64,000 nucleotides of DNA, from contig OZ250162.1 in NCBI GenBank assembly GCA_965238025.1, forward strand, positions 2,232,001-2,296,000, read 5' to 3'. Positions 1 to 10,572 of the stretch are shown piece by piece; positions within the stretch are counted from its first letter, which is position 1; every line of letters starts with the position of its first letter. Made by a program: the position numbers and the translations under genes. The stretch is from Pelagihabitans sp965238025 (lineage in GTDB: Bacteria > Bacteroidota > Bacteroidia > Flavobacteriales > Flavobacteriaceae). The notes under the pieces are model-generated. The model saw only the letters and a program-made list of their open reading frames with translations, was not told the DNA's origin and ran no database searches.

Positions 1-132
1 AACGAGCTTTTCATCGAAAAAATCAACCCTTTTATCGATAGAAGTTTTTTCTGGTATACAAAAAAAGTGGGTTTACCACGCTTTTTCCTACACACACAAC
101 ATTTTCTCTTAGAAGTGATTTCCAAGGCGTAA
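1..132 (+). CDS. possible 3' end of an upstream gene (partial)
   Basis: The first frame is open from the left edge to a TAA at 130-132, giving 43 residues rich in Phe, Lys and Leu that end in ISKA. No family is recognisable. An open frame of this length can occur by chance in this base composition, so this is only a candidate C-terminus of a gene truncated by the window edge. The following 133-299 stretch holds no gene and would contain the leader and promoter of the giant adhesin gene. Confidence 0.3.
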   Translation, partial: NELFIEKINPFIDRSFFWYTKKVGLPRFFLHTQHFLLEVISKA

Positions 133-299
133 ATTCGGTTCTTGAATATGTGTAATACAATTCTTACTTTTTATTCAAAAACAAAAAATTCACTGTTTAG
201 CACCATCAAAACGGGCAGATTTTAAAAGTACCAACCATGATAAAAAATTGTTCAAAGACGAACTCGTTTCCAATCAAAAGTTTATCAAAGCGGCAAAAA

Positions 300-3200
300 A
301 TGAAAAAATATGTTTTTCTTTTGCTGTTATTAATTTCATTCGGGATTCAGGCGCAAAATGTGGTTGTTTTAAATCAGGCTAGTAGTTCTGCAACGGGAGC
401 CGGTTCAAGCGGCGTACCTTCTCTAACCATTAATGTTCCCGATGGAGATAATAGGGCAATCTTTATCGTCTCCATGTTTGAGCGAATGCACTGTACTACG
501 GCACCTTGTACATCTACCACTTCAGGTAATTTTGCCGATGCCGATCAGAATCGACAAATGACCATCAATTTGGCGGGACCCGCTTCCTCTGGCAATTTTG
601 TAAACCCCCTGGTTTTACCAGATGGGGATTTACGATTTATGGTACTTTCAAAACAATTTGACCCAGTTACCCTCGGTACCTATCTATCAACAGAGACTTA
701 TCATTATGCCATTTACGAATCGAGTATTGACGGTCTGTTGGGTGGAGCAACATCGGGAAATGTAACTATTACACTTACCGAAGCCTTAGCCGCGGCGGGA
801 TTACCGGCTTCCGCAGGGGACGATACCATATTGATGGCGGTGGTATTGGAAAATGTTAATGAATCCAATACAGGAATTGTACGTAGTGCTACCGCTCAAG
901 TGTCTACTTCGCCAAACCCAGGAAATTTTACCCTGGCAAGTGGTGTTTTTGATGCCGGACAGGAAGTAAATGATTCCAAACAAGGTTTGGTTGTTTTTGG
1001 AAATACGTTTGCAGGTACACCAAACACCATAGGGTTTAATACTATGGGGGGCTATACCACCTTACTAGATAATCAAACCAGTAATACGGCGGGAATAATG
1101 CCAAATTCCCCTCCCCAAATTTTACCTTATAATGAAGGGGATGGGTTTACAGGAACAATGCAATTTAGAAATGGCCCTACCACGGGATCCATTACCACAT
1201 TTTCCCTTCAGGCCAATGGATCATCCGCTTTTGATCACCATGGGGGGCAAGCTGCTGCATTTACGGTCGATTTTGCCCAGGCCGATTTAGATATTGCAAA
1301 AGTTTTGACAACATCGGATCCGGTCATAGGGCAAAATGTTACTTTTCAGGTTACCCTGGATAATTTTGGTCCTGATAATACCGATTTGGTAACCGTTGTA
1401 GATCAACTACCAAGTGGATATAGCTTTGTTTCCGCAAATACAAGTCAGGGAAGCTACAGCTCAGGAACTGGGGTTTGGGATATTGGTTATATGGCCGAGG
1501 GAACCACGGTAACCATGGATATTGTTGCAACTGTTTTGCCCAGTGGGGATTATACGAATAGAGCGGAAGTAACCAACTCAAGCGTTACCGATCCTGATTC
1601 AACACCGTCCGATACGACTGGAGATGATGCCGATGAGATTACTATTAACCCTTCTCTCGATTCCGATGGAGACGGGGTAGGGGATCTGGTGGATATCGAT
1701 GACGATAATGACGGGATTTTAGACACCCAAGAACTTTGTGGTACCGATCCACAGTCACCGGTTACGCAAACGACTATTTCCATCGCCATTAATATGGACA
1801 ATTTTGCTAATGAAATATCTTGGACTTTAGATGGTCCTTCTGGGCAAGTAGGTTCTGGAGGTGGCTATGGAGGAGCCCAAAACAATACAACCGTAAACGA
1901 AACCGTAAATGTAACTGAAAATGGCTCATATACCTTTACTATATTTGATTCCTGGGGAGATGGACTCTTAGGGAATACCTATTCAATTAGTGGTGCAGAT
2001 TTTACAACCATAACAGATCCTTTTGAGGATCAAGGGCTAACCGGTACCCAAATTAGTGAACAACAATTCTTTACGGTAACGAGCATATCGAACAGCGTAT
2101 TTTCCTGTTTGGTGGATGATCCTAATGAAGATGCTGACGGTGATGGAACCCTGAATTATCAAGATGCGGACTTTTGTGCCCTTAATGGTGCCGGTGTTTG
2201 TGATTCGTTGGATACCGACGGAGATGGTTTAATTGATTCTTTGGATACTGATAGTGATAATGACGGTTGTCCTGATGCTATAGAAGGAGCTGGTAGTTTT
2301 ACGTTAAGTGATTTGGATGGTGATGACAGTCTGGGAGATACCGTCGATGGCAATGGGGTACCCACCGTGGCCGGCGCTACTGGTCAGGCTCCCACAGCGG
2401 CTTTGACCGATGCTGGTGATAGTTCTGCTTGCCCAACAAGTACGATTGATGCTATGGCTGATGATTTTACTGGAACACCTATAAATGGAGCAACGGGAGG
2501 GACGACTGCCAGTGTATTTGCCGACAACGGTAACGGGGTCGATGATGCAAATGGAGGACCTGCCACTAATGCCTTAATAGATGATAATATTAGCATAACA
2601 TTGGATGGAGGACTTACAGGAGTGACCATAAACACGGATGGAACTATTAATATTCCTGGTAGCACTACAGGAGGAACATATAATGTAACATATCAAATAT
2701 GTCTAACATCGGATAATACCGTTTGTGATACCGCTGTAGCTACTATTGTAGTTGACACGGAAGCGGTGTATACCGTTGACGCCGCCCAGAACGTAGACTC
2801 CTATGTGGCGAACGAAAGTTTGGCCACGGTGAGCGATGCGGACGGAGCTATCACGAGTGCTGTACTTGCCAACGCAACGACCTTGCCAGCAGGTACGCAG
2901 ATGGACCCTGTTACGGGCGAGATCACGGTCAGCGACCCGGCGCTATTGGTGGCGGGCAGCTATGACGTTGACATCACTACTGTTGATGCTACGGGCGGAA
3001 CGACGACACAGACGATAACCCTTACCTTCGACCCTGACACGGAAGCGGTGTATACCGTTGACGCCGCCCAGAACGTAGACTCCTATGTTGCGAACGAAAG
3101 TTTGGCCACGGTGAGCGATGCGGACGGAGCTATCACCAGCGCTGTACTTGCCAACGCAACGACCTTGCCAGCAGGTACGCAGATGGACCCTGTTACGGGC

Positions 3201-6200
3201 GAGATCACGGTCAGCGACCCGGCGCTATTGGTGGCGGGCAGCTATGACGTTGACATCACTACTGTTGATGCTACGGGCGGAACGACGACACAGACGATAA
3301 CCCTTACCTTCGACCCTGACACGGAAGCGGTGTATACCGTTGACGCCGCCCAGAACGTAGACTCCTATGTTGCGAACGAAAGCCTGGCGACTGTCAGCGA
3401 TGCGGACGGAGCTATCACCAGCGCTGTACTTGCCAACGCAACGACCTTGCCAGCAGGTACGCAGATGGACCCTGTTACGGGCGAGATCACGGTAAGCGAC
3501 CCGGCGCTATTGGTGGCGGGCAGCTATGACGTTGACATCACTACTGTTGATGCTACGGGCGGAACGACGACACAGACGATAACCCTTACCTTCGACCCTG
3601 ACACGGAAGCGGTGTATACCGTTGACGCCGCCCAGAACGTAGACTCCTATGTGGCGAACGAAAGCCTGGCGACTGTCAGCGATGCGGACGGAGCTATCAC
3701 GAGTGCTGTACTTGCCAACGGGACGACCTTGCCAGCAGGTACGCAGATGGACCCTGTTACGGGCGAGATCACGGTCAGCGACCCGGCGCTATTGGTGGCG
3801 GGCAGCTATGACGTTGACATCACTACTGTTGATGCTACGGGCGGAACGACGACACAGACGATAACCCTTACCTTCGACCCTGACACGGAAGCGGTGTATA
3901 CCGTTGACGCCGCCCAGAACGTAGACTCCTATGTTGCGAACGAAAGCCTGGCGACTGTCAGCGATGCGGACGGAGCTATCACCAGCGCTGTACTTGCCAA
4001 CGCAACGACCTTGCCAGCAGGTACGCAGATGGACCCTGTTACGGGCGAGATCACGGTAAGCGACCCGGCGCTATTGGTGGCGGGCAGCTATGACGTTGAC
4101 ATCACTACTGTTGATGCTACGGGCGGAACGACGACACAGACGATAACCCTTACCTTCGACCCTGACACGGAAGCGGTGTATACCGTTGACGCCGCCCAGA
4201 ACGTAGACTCCTATGTGGCGAACGAAAGCCTGGCGACTGTCAGCGATGCGGACGGAGCTATCACGAGTGCTGTACTTGCCAACGGGACGACCTTGCCAGC
4301 AGGTACGCAGATGGACCCTGTTACGGGCGAGATCACGGTCAGCGACCCGGCGCTATTGGTGGCGGGCAGCTATGACGTTGACATCACTACTGTTGATGCT
4401 ACGGGCGGAACGACGACACAGACGATAACCCTTACCTTCGACCCTGACACGGAAGCGGTGTATACCGTTGACGCCGCCCAGAACGTAGACTCCTATGTGG
4501 CGAACGAAAGTTTGGCCACGGTGAGCGATGCGGACGGAGCTATCACGAGTGCTGTACTTGCCAACGCAACGACCTTGCCAGCAGGTACGCAGATGGACCC
4601 TGTTACGGGCGAGATCACGGTCAGCGACCCGGCGCTATTGGTGGCGGGCAGCTATGACGTTGACATCACTACTGTTGATGCTACGGGCGGAACGACGACA
4701 CAGACGATAACCCTTACCTTCGACCCTGACACGGAAGCGGTGTATACCGTTGACGCCGCCCAGAACGTAGACTCCTATGTTGCGAACGAAAGCCTGGCGA
4801 CTGTCAGCGATGCGGACGGAGCTATCACCAGCGCTGTACTTGCCAACGCAACGACCTTGCCAGCAGGTACGCAGATGGACCCTGTTACGGGCGAGATCAC
4901 GGTAAGCGACCCGGCGCTATTGGTGGCGGGCAGCTATGACGTTGACATCACTACTGTTGATGCTACGGGCGGAACGACGACACAGACGATAACCCTTACC
5001 TTCGACCCTGACACGGAAGCGGTGTATACCGTTGACGCCGCCCAGAACGTAGACTCCTATGTGGCGAACGAAAGCCTGGCGACTGTCAGCGATGCGGACG
5101 GAGCTATCACGAGTGCTGTACTTGCCAACGCAACGACCTTGCCAGCAGGTACGCAGATGGACCCTGTTACGGGCGAGATCACGGTCAGCGACCCGGCGCT
5201 ATTGGTGGCGGGCAGCTATGACGTTGACATCACTACTGTTGATGCTACGGGCGGAACGACGACACAGACGATAACCCTTACCTTCGACCCTGACACGGAA
5301 GCGGTGTATACCGTTGACGCCGCCCAGAACGTAGACTCCTATGTTGCGAACGAAAGTTTGGCCACGGTGAGCGATGCGGACGGAGCTATCACGAGTGCTG
5401 TACTTGCCAACGCAACGACCTTGCCAGCAGGTACGCAGATGGACCCTGTTACGGGCGAGATCACGGTCAGCGACCCGGCGCTATTGGTGGCGGGCAGCTA
5501 TGACGTTGACATCACTACTGTTGATGCTACGGGCGGAACGACGACACAGACGATAACCCTTACCTTCGACCCTGACACGGAAGCGGTGTATACCGTTGAC
5601 GCCGCCCAGAACGTAGACTCCTATGTTGCGAACGAAAGTTTGGCCACGGTGAGCGATGCGGACGGAGCTATCACGAGTGCTGTACTTGCCAACGCAACGA
5701 CCTTGCCAGCAGGTACGCAGATGGACCCTGTTACGGGCGAGATCACGGTCAGCGACCCGGCGCTATTGGTGGCGGGCAGCTATGACGTTGACATCACTAC
5801 TGTTGATGCTACGGGCGGAACGACGACACAGACGATAACCCTTACCTTCGACCCTGACACGGAAGCGGTGTATACCGTTGACGCCGCCCAGAACGTAGAC
5901 TCCTATGTTGCGAACGAAAGTTTGGCCACGGTGAGCGATGCGGACGGAGCTATCACCAGCGCTGTACTTGCCAACGCAACGACCTTGCCAGCAGGTACGC
6001 AGATGGACCCTGTTACGGGCGAGATCACGGTCAGCGACCCGGCGCTATTGGTGGCGGGCAGCTATGACGTTGACATCACTACTGTTGATGCTACGGGCGG
6101 AACGACGACACAGACGATAACCCTTACCTTCGACCCTGACACGGAAGCGGTGTATACCGTTGACGCCGCCCAGAACGTAGACTCCTATGTTGCGAACGAA

Positions 6201-9200
6201 AGCCTGGCGACTGTCAGCGATGCGGACGGAGCTATCACCAGCGCTGTACTTGCCAACGCAACGACCTTGCCAGCAGGTACGCAGATGGACCCTGTTACGG
6301 GCGAGATCACGGTAAGCGACCCGGCGCTATTGGTGGCGGGCAGCTATGACGTTGACATCACTACTGTTGATGCTACGGGCGGAACGACGACACAGACGAT
6401 AACCCTTACCTTCGACCCTGACACGGAAGCGGTGTATACCGTTGACGCCGCCCAGAACGTAGACTCCTATGTGGCGAACGAAAGCCTGGCGACTGTCAGC
6501 GATGCGGACGGAGCTATCACGAGTGCTGTACTTGCCAACGCAACGACCTTGCCAGCAGGTACGCAGATGGACCCTGTTACGGGCGAGATCACGGTCAGCG
6601 ACCCGGCGCTATTGGTGGCGGGCAGCTATGACGTTGACATCACTACTGTTGATGCTACGGGCGGAACGACGACACAGACGATAACCCTTACCTTCGACCC
6701 TGACACGGAAGCGGTGTATACCGTTGACGCCGCCCAGAACGTAGACTCCTATGTTGCGAACGAAAGCCTGGCGACTGTCAGCGATGCGGACGGAGCTATC
6801 ACCAGCGCTGTACTTGCCAACGCAACGACCTTGCCAGCAGGTACGCAGATGGACCCTGTTACGGGCGAGATCACGGTCAGCGACCCGGCGCTATTGGTGG
6901 CGGGCAGCTATGACGTTGACATCACTACTGTTGATGCTACGGGCGGAACGACGACACAGACGATAACCCTTACCTTCGACCCTGACACGGAAGCGGTGTA
7001 TACCGTTGACGCCGCCCAGAACGTAGACTCCTATGTGGCGAACGAAAGCCTGGCGACTGTCAGCGATGCGGACGGAGCTATCACGAGTGCTGTACTTGCC
7101 AACGGGACGACCTTGCCAGCAGGTACGCAGATGGACCCTGTTACGGGCGAGATCACGGTCAGCGACCCGGCGCTATTGGTGGCGGGCAGCTATGACGTTG
7201 ACATCACTACTGTTGATGCTACGGGCGGAACGACGACACAGACGATAACCCTTACCTTCGACCCTGACACGGAAGCGGTGTATACCGTTGACGCCGCCCA
7301 GAACGTAGACTCCTATGTTGCGAACGAAAGTTTGGCCACGGTGAGCGATGCGGACGGAGCTATCACGAGTGCTGTACTTGCCAACGCAACGACCTTGCCA
7401 GCAGGTACGCAGATGGACCCTGTTACGGGCGAGATCACGGTCAGCGACCCGGCGCTATTGGTGGCGGGCAGCTATGACGTTGACATCACTACTGTTGATG
7501 CTACGGGCGGAACGACGACACAGACGATAACCCTTACCTTCGACCCTGACACGGAAGCGGTGTATACCGTTGACGCCGCCCAGAACGTAGACTCCTATGT
7601 TGCGAACGAAAGCCTGGCGACTGTCAGCGATGCGGACGGAGCTATCACCAGCGCTGTACTTGCCAACGCAACGACCTTGCCAGCAGGTACGCAGATGGAC
7701 CCTGTTACGGGCGAGATCACGGTCAGCGACCCGGCGCTATTGGTGGCGGGCAGCTATGACGTTGACATCACTACTGTTGATGCTACGGGCGGAACGACGA
7801 CACAGACGATAACCCTTACCTTCGACCCTGACACGGAAGCGGTGTATACCGTTGACGCCGCCCAGAACGTAGACTCCTATGTGGCGAACGAAAGTTTGGC
7901 CACGGTGAGCGATGCGGACGGAGCTATCACGAGTGCTGTACTTGCCAACGCAACGACCTTGCCAGCAGGTACGCAGATGGACCCTGTTACGGGCGAGATC
8001 ACGGTCAGCGACCCGGCGCTATTGGTGGCGGGCAGCTATGACGTTGACATCACTACTGTTGATGCTACGGGCGGAACGACGACACAGACGATAACCCTTA
8101 CCTTCGACCCTGACACGGAAGCGGTGTATACCGTTGACGCCGCCCAGAACGTAGACTCCTATGTGGCGAGCGAAAGCCTGGCCACGGTGAGCGATGCGGA
8201 CGGAGCTATCACGAGTGCTGTACTTGCCAACGGGACGACCTTGCCAGCAGGTACGCAGATGGACCCTGTTACGGGCGAGATCACGGTCAGCGACCCGGCG
8301 CTATTGGTGGCGGGCAGCTATGACGTTGACATCACTACTGTTGATGCTACCGGCGGAACGACGACACAGACGATAACCCTTACCTTCGACCCTGACACGG
8401 AAGCGGTGTATACCGTTGACGCCGCCCAGAACGTAGACTCCTATGTGGCGAACGAAAGTTTGGCCACGGTGAGCGATGCGGACGGAGCTATCACGAGTGC
8501 TGTACTTGCCAACGCAACGACCTTGCCAGCAGGTACGCAGATGGACCCTGTTACGGGCGAGATCACGGTAAGCGACCCGGCGCTATTGGTGGCGGGCAGC
8601 TATGACGTTGACATCACTACTGTTGATGCTACGGGCGGAACGACGACACAGACGATAACCCTTACCTTCGACCCTGACACGGAAGCGGTGTATACCGTTG
8701 ACGCCGCCCAGAACGTAGACTCCTATGTTGCGAACGAAAGCCTGGCGACTGTCAGCGATGCGGACGGAGCTATCACCAGCGCTGTACTTGCCAACGGGAC
8801 GACCTTGCCAGCAGGTACGCAGATGGACCCTGTTACGGGCGAGATCACGGTCAGCGACCCGGCGCTATTGGTGGCGGGCAGCTATGACGTTGACATCACT
8901 ACTGTTGATGCTACCGGCGGAACGACGACACAGACGATAACCCTTACCTTCGACCCTGACACGGAAGCGGTGTATACCGTTGACGCCGCCCAGAACGTAG
9001 ACTCCTATGTGGCGAACGAAAGCCTGGCGACTGTCAGCGATGCGGACGGAGCTATCACCAGCGCTGTACTTGCCAACGGGACGACCTTGCCAGCAGGTAC
9101 GCAGATGGACCCTGTTACGGGCGAGATCACGGTCAGCGACCCGGCGCTATTGGTGGCGGGCAGCTATGACGTTGACATCACTACTGTTGATGCTACGGGC

Positions 9201-10553
9201 GGAACGACGACACAGACGATAACCCTTACCTTCGATCCGGATGTAACACCTCCAACAGCAGATAGTTTTGTTTCTGAAGATATTACCCCGACTTTAACGG
9301 GAAGTGGATATCCTAATGAAATTATCTCAGTAGAAGTGGATAGTGATGGGGACGGAAACCCAGAAGTTACCTATACGGTTCAGGTCGATAATACAGGAAT
9401 GTGGTCGATAGACCCCGATAGCGTGACACCGGATAGTGGTACATTCCCTATACTCTCCGATGGAGATAGCATTGATGTAACCGCAACCGATATCTTTGGA
9501 AATACAAGCCCTATCGGAGAAATCATAATAGAAAATGATGCTGACAACGATGGTCTTACAGATGCAGAAGAAGCACTTATAGGTACCGACCCAAATAATC
9601 CTGACACTGATGGAGATGGTGTAGGAGACGCAGAGGAAGTAGCGGATAATACAGATCCAATCGATGAGTGTGATTACATCATAGCCAATCAGGATCTCGC
9701 GAATGTGGGAGATCAATGGAACAATGCTGATTGTGACGGAGATGGAATATCAAATGGACAAGAGATTCTAGATGGAACGGACCCCTTGAACGATTGTGAT
9801 TTTATTGGAGGAACCCCCTTACCGACCAGTGATTGTGATAATGACGGTTTGACCAATGAAGAAGAAGAGTTGTTGGGTACGGATATCTATAACCCAGATA
9901 CCGATGGTGATGGTGTAATTGACGGCCAGGAAGTTATTGATGGGACTGACCCTGTAGTTCCCTGTGACTTTGTTGAGGCCAGTACCACACTAGAACCTTC
10001 AGGAACTTATTTAACCGCTGATTGTGATGGTGATGGCGTACTTAACGGTACGGAGATTACAGATGGTACAGATGCTCATGACCCATGTGTTTTCTTAGAA
10101 ACTAGCATTACCTTGGATCAGACCGGAGATTATTTACTCGCTGATTGCGATCAAGATGGTGTAACCAACGGCCAAGAAATTGCAGATGGTACGGATTTAT
10201 TCGATCCTTGTAGCGCTATTGGCGGAATGCCACCTTCAGGAGTTGTTTGTGACATAGAAATTGCAAATGAACTGATAACACCTGATGGTGATGGCATAAA
10301 CGATGTATTTAGAATCCGGTACATTGAATCGTATCCCGATAATACGGTTGAAGTATTCAATCGATGGGGTGTCAATGTCTTTACCACCAATGGTTATGAT
10401 AATAACTCCAATGCATTTAACGGAATATCCAATGGAAGAGTAACCATACAGGCAAATGACAGGCTTCCGGCGGGGGTATACTTCTACATCATCAATTACA
10501 ATGATGACGGAAATTCTAAATCTAAATCCGGTTACCTATACATCAACCAATAA
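300..10553 (+). CDS. giant T9SS-secreted adhesin-like protein with 23 tandem Ig/cadherin-like repeats
   Basis: About 3,417 aa. An in-frame ATG lies at 237, but the one at 300 starts a standard signal peptide (MKKYVFLLLLL, cleavage after GIQAQ) and is preferred. Order of domains: unknown N-terminal beta region; DUF11-like domain (about residues 325-440); Asp-rich thrombospondin type 3-like calcium motifs (DSDGDGVGD, DDDNDG); a flavobacterial all-beta domain; 23 copies of a 94-residue Ig/cadherin-like unit (residues about 819-2980); more calcium-binding DTDGDGV motifs with Cys pairs (about 3080-3315); and a C-terminal CHU_C gliding-motility type domain (ITPDGDGINDVF, NRWG, LPAGVYFY), which is the type B sorting signal for T9SS export. 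It is expected to be a cell-surface adhesin or a filament analogous to SprB, partnered by the PorP/SprF-like gene 19 bp downstream. Ligand and role in gliding are not deducible. The repeat region is clearly more GC-rich than its flanks. Confidence 0.9.
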   Translation: MKKYVFLLLLLISFGIQAQNVVVLNQASSSATGAGSSGVPSLTINVPDGDNRAIFIVSMFERMHCTTAPCTSTTSGNFADADQNRQMTINLAGPASSGNFVNPLVLPDGDLRFMVLSKQFDPVTLGTYLSTETYHYAIYESSIDGLLGGATSGNVTITLTEALAAAGLPASAGDDTILMAVVLENVNESNTGIVRSATAQVSTSPNPGNFTLASGVFDAGQEVNDSKQGLVVFGNTFAGTPNTIGFNTMGGYTTLLDNQTSNTAGIMPNSPPQILPYNEGDGFTGTMQFRNGPTTGSITTFSLQANGSSAFDHHGGQAAAFTVDFAQADLDIAKVLTTSDPVIGQNVTFQVTLDNFGPDNTDLVTVVDQLPSGYSFVSANTSQGSYSSGTGVWDIGYMAEGTTVTMDIVATVLPSGDYTNRAEVTNSSVTDPDSTPSDTTGDDADEITINPSLDSDGDGVGDLVDIDDDNDGILDTQELCGTDPQSPVTQTTISIAINMDNFANEISWTLDGPSGQVGSGGGYGGAQNNTTVNETVNVTENGSYTFTIFDSWGDGLLGNTYSISGADFTTITDPFEDQGLTGTQISEQQFFTVTSISNSVFSCLVDDPNEDADGDGTLNYQDADFCALNGAGVCDSLDTDGDGLIDSLDTDSDNDGCPDAIEGAGSFTLSDLDGDDSLGDTVDGNGVPTVAGATGQAPTAALTDAGDSSACPTSTIDAMADDFTGTPINGATGGTTASVFADNGNGVDDANGGPATNALIDDNISITLDGGLTGVTINTDGTINIPGSTTGGTYNVTYQICLTSDNTVCDTAVATIVVDTEAVYTVDAAQNVDSYVANESLATVSDADGAITSAVLANATTLPAGTQMDPVTGEITVSDPALLVAGSYDVDITTVDATGGTTTQTITLTFDPDTEAVYTVDAAQNVDSYVANESLATVSDADGAITSAVLANATTLPAGTQMDPVTGEITVSDPALLVAGSYDVDITTVDATGGTTTQTITLTFDPDTEAVYTVDAAQNVDSYVANESLATVSDADGAITSAVLANATTLPAGTQMDPVTGEITVSDPALLVAGSYDVDITTVDATGGTTTQTITLTFDPDTEAVYTVDAAQNVDSYVANESLATVSDADGAITSAVLANGTTLPAGTQMDPVTGEITVSDPALLVAGSYDVDITTVDATGGTTTQTITLTFDPDTEAVYTVDAAQNVDSYVANESLATVSDADGAITSAVLANATTLPAGTQMDPVTGEITVSDPALLVAGSYDVDITTVDATGGTTTQTITLTFDPDTEAVYTVDAAQNVDSYVANESLATVSDADGAITSAVLANGTTLPAGTQMDPVTGEITVSDPALLVAGSYDVDITTVDATGGTTTQTITLTFDPDTEAVYTVDAAQNVDSYVANESLATVSDADGAITSAVLANATTLPAGTQMDPVTGEITVSDPALLVAGSYDVDITTVDATGGTTTQTITLTFDPDTEAVYTVDAAQNVDSYVANESLATVSDADGAITSAVLANATTLPAGTQMDPVTGEITVSDPALLVAGSYDVDITTVDATGGTTTQTITLTFDPDTEAVYTVDAAQNVDSYVANESLATVSDADGAITSAVLANATTLPAGTQMDPVTGEITVSDPALLVAGSYDVDITTVDATGGTTTQTITLTFDPDTEAVYTVDAAQNVDSYVANESLATVSDADGAITSAVLANATTLPAGTQMDPVTGEITVSDPALLVAGSYDVDITTVDATGGTTTQTITLTFDPDTEAVYTVDAAQNVDSYVANESLATVSDADGAITSAVLANATTLPAGTQMDPVTGEITVSDPALLVAGSYDVDITTVDATGGTTTQTITLTFDPDTEAVYTVDAAQNVDSYVANESLATVSDADGAITSAVLANATTLPAGTQMDPVTGEITVSDPALLVAGSYDVDITTVDATGGTTTQTITLTFDPDTEAVYTVDAAQNVDSYVANESLATVSDADGAITSAVLANATTLPAGTQMDPVTGEITVSDPALLVAGSYDVDITTVDATGGTTTQTITLTFDPDTEAVYTVDAAQNVDSYVANESLATVSDADGAITSAVLANATTLPAGTQMDPVTGEITVSDPALLVAGSYDVDITTVDATGGTTTQTITLTFDPDTEAVYTVDAAQNVDSYVANESLATVSDADGAITSAVLANATTLPAGTQMDPVTGEITVSDPALLVAGSYDVDITTVDATGGTTTQTITLTFDPDTEAVYTVDAAQNVDSYVANESLATVSDADGAITSAVLANGTTLPAGTQMDPVTGEITVSDPALLVAGSYDVDITTVDATGGTTTQTITLTFDPDTEAVYTVDAAQNVDSYVANESLATVSDADGAITSAVLANATTLPAGTQMDPVTGEITVSDPALLVAGSYDVDITTVDATGGTTTQTITLTFDPDTEAVYTVDAAQNVDSYVANESLATVSDADGAITSAVLANATTLPAGTQMDPVTGEITVSDPALLVAGSYDVDITTVDATGGTTTQTITLTFDPDTEAVYTVDAAQNVDSYVANESLATVSDADGAITSAVLANATTLPAGTQMDPVTGEITVSDPALLVAGSYDVDITTVDATGGTTTQTITLTFDPDTEAVYTVDAAQNVDSYVASESLATVSDADGAITSAVLANGTTLPAGTQMDPVTGEITVSDPALLVAGSYDVDITTVDATGGTTTQTITLTFDPDTEAVYTVDAAQNVDSYVANESLATVSDADGAITSAVLANATTLPAGTQMDPVTGEITVSDPALLVAGSYDVDITTVDATGGTTTQTITLTFDPDTEAVYTVDAAQNVDSYVANESLATVSDADGAITSAVLANGTTLPAGTQMDPVTGEITVSDPALLVAGSYDVDITTVDATGGTTTQTITLTFDPDTEAVYTVDAAQNVDSYVANESLATVSDADGAITSAVLANGTTLPAGTQMDPVTGEITVSDPALLVAGSYDVDITTVDATGGTTTQTITLTFDPDVTPPTADSFVSEDITPTLTGSGYPNEIISVEVDSDGDGNPEVTYTVQVDNTGMWSIDPDSVTPDSGTFPILSDGDSIDVTATDIFGNTSPIGEIIIENDADNDGLTDAEEALIGTDPNNPDTDGDGVGDAEEVADNTDPIDECDYIIANQDLANVGDQWNNADCDGDGISNGQEILDGTDPLNDCDFIGGTPLPTSDCDNDGLTNEEEELLGTDIYNPDTDGDGVIDGQEVIDGTDPVVPCDFVEASTTLEPSGTYLTADCDGDGVLNGTEITDGTDAHDPCVFLETSITLDQTGDYLLADCDQDGVTNGQEIADGTDLFDPCSAIGGMPPSGVVCDIEIANELITPDGDGINDVFRIRYIESYPDNTVEVFNRWGVNVFTTNGYDNNSNAFNGISNGRVTIQANDRLPAGVYFYIINYNDDGNSKSKSGYLYINQ
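2754..9239 (+). repeat. 23 tandem 282-bp coding repeats
   Basis: The array is exactly 23 x 282 bp (6,486 bp), each unit starting GACACGGAAGCGGTG and encoding DTEAVYTVD...TLTFDP. Units differ at only a handful of sites: GTG/GTT in YVA, a three-codon synonymous block after NES, ACGAGT/ACCAGC, GCA/GGG (Ala/Gly after LAN), GTC/GTA, and ACG/ACC. The variants combine as a mosaic: units 3-4 match 5-6, units 8-9 match 13-14, and units 10 and 11 match each other. Unit 20 is a within-block hybrid that also carries Asn-to-Ser. A hand count of unit 1 gives about 58% GC. This pattern indicates recent duplication with recombination between copies. Confidence 0.97.
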
Positions 10554-10572
10554 ATAATATTAATATTACGAC

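Noticed and set aside
2836..9222. About twenty open frames of 60-71 codons in the +1 frame within the repeat array
   Set aside because: They are the same frame-shifted stretch repeated with each unit, have Arg-rich random composition, and exist only because the coding repeat lacks stops there.
2754..9239. Regular repeats as a possible CRISPR array or satellite
   Set aside because: Units are 282 bp, contiguous without spacers, and are in frame within one long coding sequence.
9327..9716. 129-codon minus-strand frame
   Set aside because: It is antisense to the Asp-rich calcium-binding part of the adhesin; the repetitive GAT/GAC codons create long antisense frames.
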